Shown here: one piece after another, positions 61,736-64,000 of the stretch
Layout of the letters: each line of letters begins with the position of its first letter
How positions within the stretch are numbered: position 1 is the first letter of the stretch
Assembly (NCBI RefSeq): GCF_964340395.1
Contig: NC_135561.1
Coordinates: 9,331,232 to 9,395,231, forward strand
Direction: 5' to 3'
DNA: 64,000 nucleotides
Origin: Glandiceps talaboti
Lineage: Eukaryota; Hemichordata; Enteropneusta; Spengelidae
The notes under the pieces: generated by a model
What the model was told of the DNA's origin: nothing
Database searches by the model: none
Seen by the model: the letters and a program-made list of their open reading frames with translations, nothing else
Position numbers and translations under genes: made by a program

Positions 61736-62149
61736 CTGAAATAAATGGAAACAATCAGTCATTTGTAGCCATTTTAACTTGGCCTCTACTGCAGTTCCAC
61801 TGGCTTTTCTTACGTTTGATTAGTCTACTATTCCAAATGATTTTGTCAGAGACTTATTTTAGTTTAACAAGAAATTATTTGCCAAGTCAAGGTAGTACAA
61901 TTAGAAGCACAAACATGCGACATGAAGTTAAAATACCCAGAACAACTCTGCTAAATCTAAATGGGCCTTGTATGTAACTGATGAGCAGAAATTGCTCAAA
62001 GTAAATAAAGAATTGACTTGAATTCTATGTAAATCTATGATTCGCTTATAACCACATGTGACTTACGTTTGATGAATGGCCAATTCCAAGTGCCAAAGGG
62101 GTGAGGTCAATGTTTAATTCTCGGATAAAAAACTAAATTCTTTTACTTT

Positions 62150-62485
62150 GGAAGTTGTCATGGAGTTTGTCAATTTTACTTTTAATGAATCTCTTTAAAC
62201 TCCGAAATGCAAATATGGCTAAAAAGATATAAAAGATATCATCAAATTGAGAAATAAAAGGATTTTCATAATAGTAAATGCATGCCACTATAATAAAAGT
62301 AAAGTGTCAACAAAAGAACGATTTTTCTTAAGCTACATGACTTGTCGACTTTATATTCATATCACTACATACTGATTTGAAATTGTTTGAGCTGTCAGAA
62401 ACATGTTCAATTGTAGTCAATTTAGTTAGAAGGGGTGAAAAGCTATACAAAAATCCTATATCGAAATATTGATCTCACCCCTAAG
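62150..62485. mobile_element. Diverged relative of the 11244-11634 MITE
   Basis: It shares ACTTTTAATGAATC, GATTTGAAATTG, GAGCTGTCAGAAAC and the right end TCCTATATCGAAATATTGATC with the elements at 11244 and 21064. The terminal repeats are decayed. Confidence 0.45.
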
Positions 62486-62787
62486 TCAGTACGAAATTCG
62501 CTTATATTAAATTGCAATTGCTGATGCTAATTTTGTATTCAAATTACATTATTGTAGTATCTAGTTTGCCTTCTGTATCTACCTTGGTTGGTGTGGAGAG
62601 CTTCATGAGATAGTAACAACGGGAGAAATCTCGGATTCAAAGTCACAGCCATTAATATGAAAGTCACGAAATAGGTCAGTACAATATAGCTACTGTGGAA
62701 CATTTTTATCTGTCTACTACGGACCTTGATAACGCAATGTTTTCATTATACATTGTTAACATCTCTCACTGTATTGGTGGAATTATT

Positions 62788-62955
62788 ATATATAATCCCA
62801 TGAAATCAATGTTAGTTTTACGTCATAATGCTCTGAGTATGATTCCGCGGACTAATACAAATTCGAGCCGGTAGGCGAGAATTTGTAGTCCGCGGAATCA
62901 TACGAGGAGCATTATGACGTAAAACTAACATTGATTTCATGGAATTATATATTTA
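62788..62955. repeat. Fold-back element, about 70-base arms
   Basis: CATGAAATCAATGTTAGTTT with TACGTCATAATGCTC on the left is complemented on the right by GAGCATTATGACGTAAAAC and CATTGATTTCATG. An inner CCGCGGACT/AGTCCGCGG pair surrounds a loop near 62862-62878. Confidence 0.85.
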
Positions 62956-63271
62956 TCACATAAATAAGTATTTCCCCGTATTTTTCTAAAATTTTAAATC
63001 GTATTTTACGAATACTGCATCATTTCATCGCACTATATTCTTCATCGCGTATTAAAAAATGGCGCCCAATGGCTATGCAAATTACATAATCGCGTGACCT
63101 GTCGCGAGGTCAACCTTACCATATGTATGGTATCGGTCATACAGTTGTGTGGTTTCTCAACCAAAATTATCGGTTATAACCTTGCGATGTACATGTAATA
63201 TCGAATATAGTTTAAAACGTAAGTAGAATTGTCTGAATACGACTTTTGTGCCGTCATTTTAATAATATTTT

Positions 63272-64000
63272 CTGTGGTCACAGCAGGAGAACAGAGAGCG
63301 GCGGAGAGAATTCCAGAAAACACGAACAATACTACGAGTATAGGTATACTATTATCAATGTTGTAGGTCAACAACCTTCCAAATCAAGGTCAGACTACAG
63401 ATATGAATTACAAAGTGCATTTTTTCTTTCGTATTGGGTCGCCGGGAAACTAAATTACCGGTGTAGGTCATTCTATCATTTAGTTGTGTGTGTCACTCGA
63501 CCATCTTGTGACAGCTCCTATAGGGCAACCCGATTGGGGTCCAATAGGACAGCCCTGTAGGTCCTTCCTATTGGCGTCCAATAGGACAGCCCTGTAGGTC
63601 CTAGAGGGCAAACCTATTGATGTCAAATGAGACAGCCCTGTAGGTCCTAGAGTGCAACCCTATCGATATCCAATAAGACAACCTTAAGTGCCCCAGAGAA
63701 CAATCCTATAGTCCAATAAAGCCCATTCAGTCAAAACACAGTCCATACAGATAATGCCACCAAGCTGTTTCTTAGAAATATGCTTTTATGCTATAATTTT
63801 AATTGGAATAGAACTTCTTGGAAAAACCCACTGTGTCATTAGGACTTGTTTGGCATGTGGAAAACAGTAAATTGTAACTACACATGAAGTTTAGCTAAAT
63901 ATGAGCCTTAGTTTGAAGGGATGTGTGTTGTTTCTCTCAGAATGTAGACTTTGCTTCAAGTAGTGCAGAGTGCATTTCACAAGAATTGTATCTTCTCACT
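63272..64000. repeat. Segmental duplication, second copy with P and Q joined
   Basis: 63272-63470 equals 55952-56150, and 63471-64000 equals 60302-60830. The join falls after GTGTAGGTCA. The 4.15 kb between P and Q in copy 1 (tandem repeats, fold-back, retroelement) is absent. Because 43 LTR bases remain, copy 2 lost that DNA by deletion and is not an empty insertion site. Confidence 0.9.

Noticed and set aside
62575-62740. Minus-strand frame of about 50 codons ending in a phase-compatible donor (CAACCAAG/GTAGAT) upstream of the IFI44-like exon
   Set aside because: The phase fits, but the peptide is hydrophobic and signal-like and lacks the GTPase features expected before the G4 motif. I therefore left it out of the model.

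Overview
The window is nuclear DNA from an invertebrate animal. It is AT-rich. The recognisable genes are split by GT-AG introns, except for one 6.4-kb exon. Microsatellites, fold-back and MITE-like elements, a CR1/L2-type LINE tail and a Gypsy-like LTR fragment fill the introns and spacers. I cannot name the species. A marine lophotrochozoan or invertebrate deuterostome would fit, but that is a guess.

Left third (1-27.0 kb). After a perfect-looking fold-back element and an orphan minus-strand exon come two tandem, same-strand paralogous receptor genes. I rebuilt both by hand as 15-exon models, 1237-12623 (799 aa) and 13964-27007 (814 aa). All splice phases match exon by exon. Each predicts a signal peptide, one degenerate cadherin repeat, an Ig-like domain, an EGF module, a second Ig domain, a second EGF module, a HYR domain, one membrane helix and a cytoplasmic TIR domain. 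This looks like a cell-surface innate-immune receptor family with an unusual ectodomain. The first copy has an altered TIR box 1 and BB loop.

Middle (27-46.2 kb). A sparse stretch holds MITE-like elements, tandem repeats and a minus-strand single-pass membrane-protein exon (29404-30027). Next comes the most striking gene, a minus-strand two-exon gene (46143 to 37602) predicting 2332 aa. Its order is an N-terminal zinc-binding-like CxxC pair region, a 20-residue-repeat coiled coil, a SecA-type DEAD ATPase motor, a TPR-like segment, a Gly-rich hydrophobic segment, an OTU-like protease region whose halves appear swapped, and a C-terminal region resembling bacterial polymorphic-toxin nuclease tails. 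SecA belongs to bacteria and plastids, so this looks like an ancient bacterial acquisition built into an animal multidomain protein.

Right third (46.2-64 kb). This part is mostly repeats: three copies of one MITE-like family, inverted repeats, and an LTR plus gag/protease remnant on the minus strand. A near-identical segmental duplication in two blocks (55952-56150 with 60302-60830, against 63272-64000) has a junction inside the LTR, so the second copy is a deletion derivative. A minus-strand terminal exon of an IFI44-like GTPase lies at 61398-61735.

Taken together, the TIR receptors, the OTU-bearing SecA-like protein and the IFI44-like GTPase suggest a neighbourhood rich in immunity-type genes. 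That link is inference. All gene models come from reading the sequence, without transcripts or database searches.
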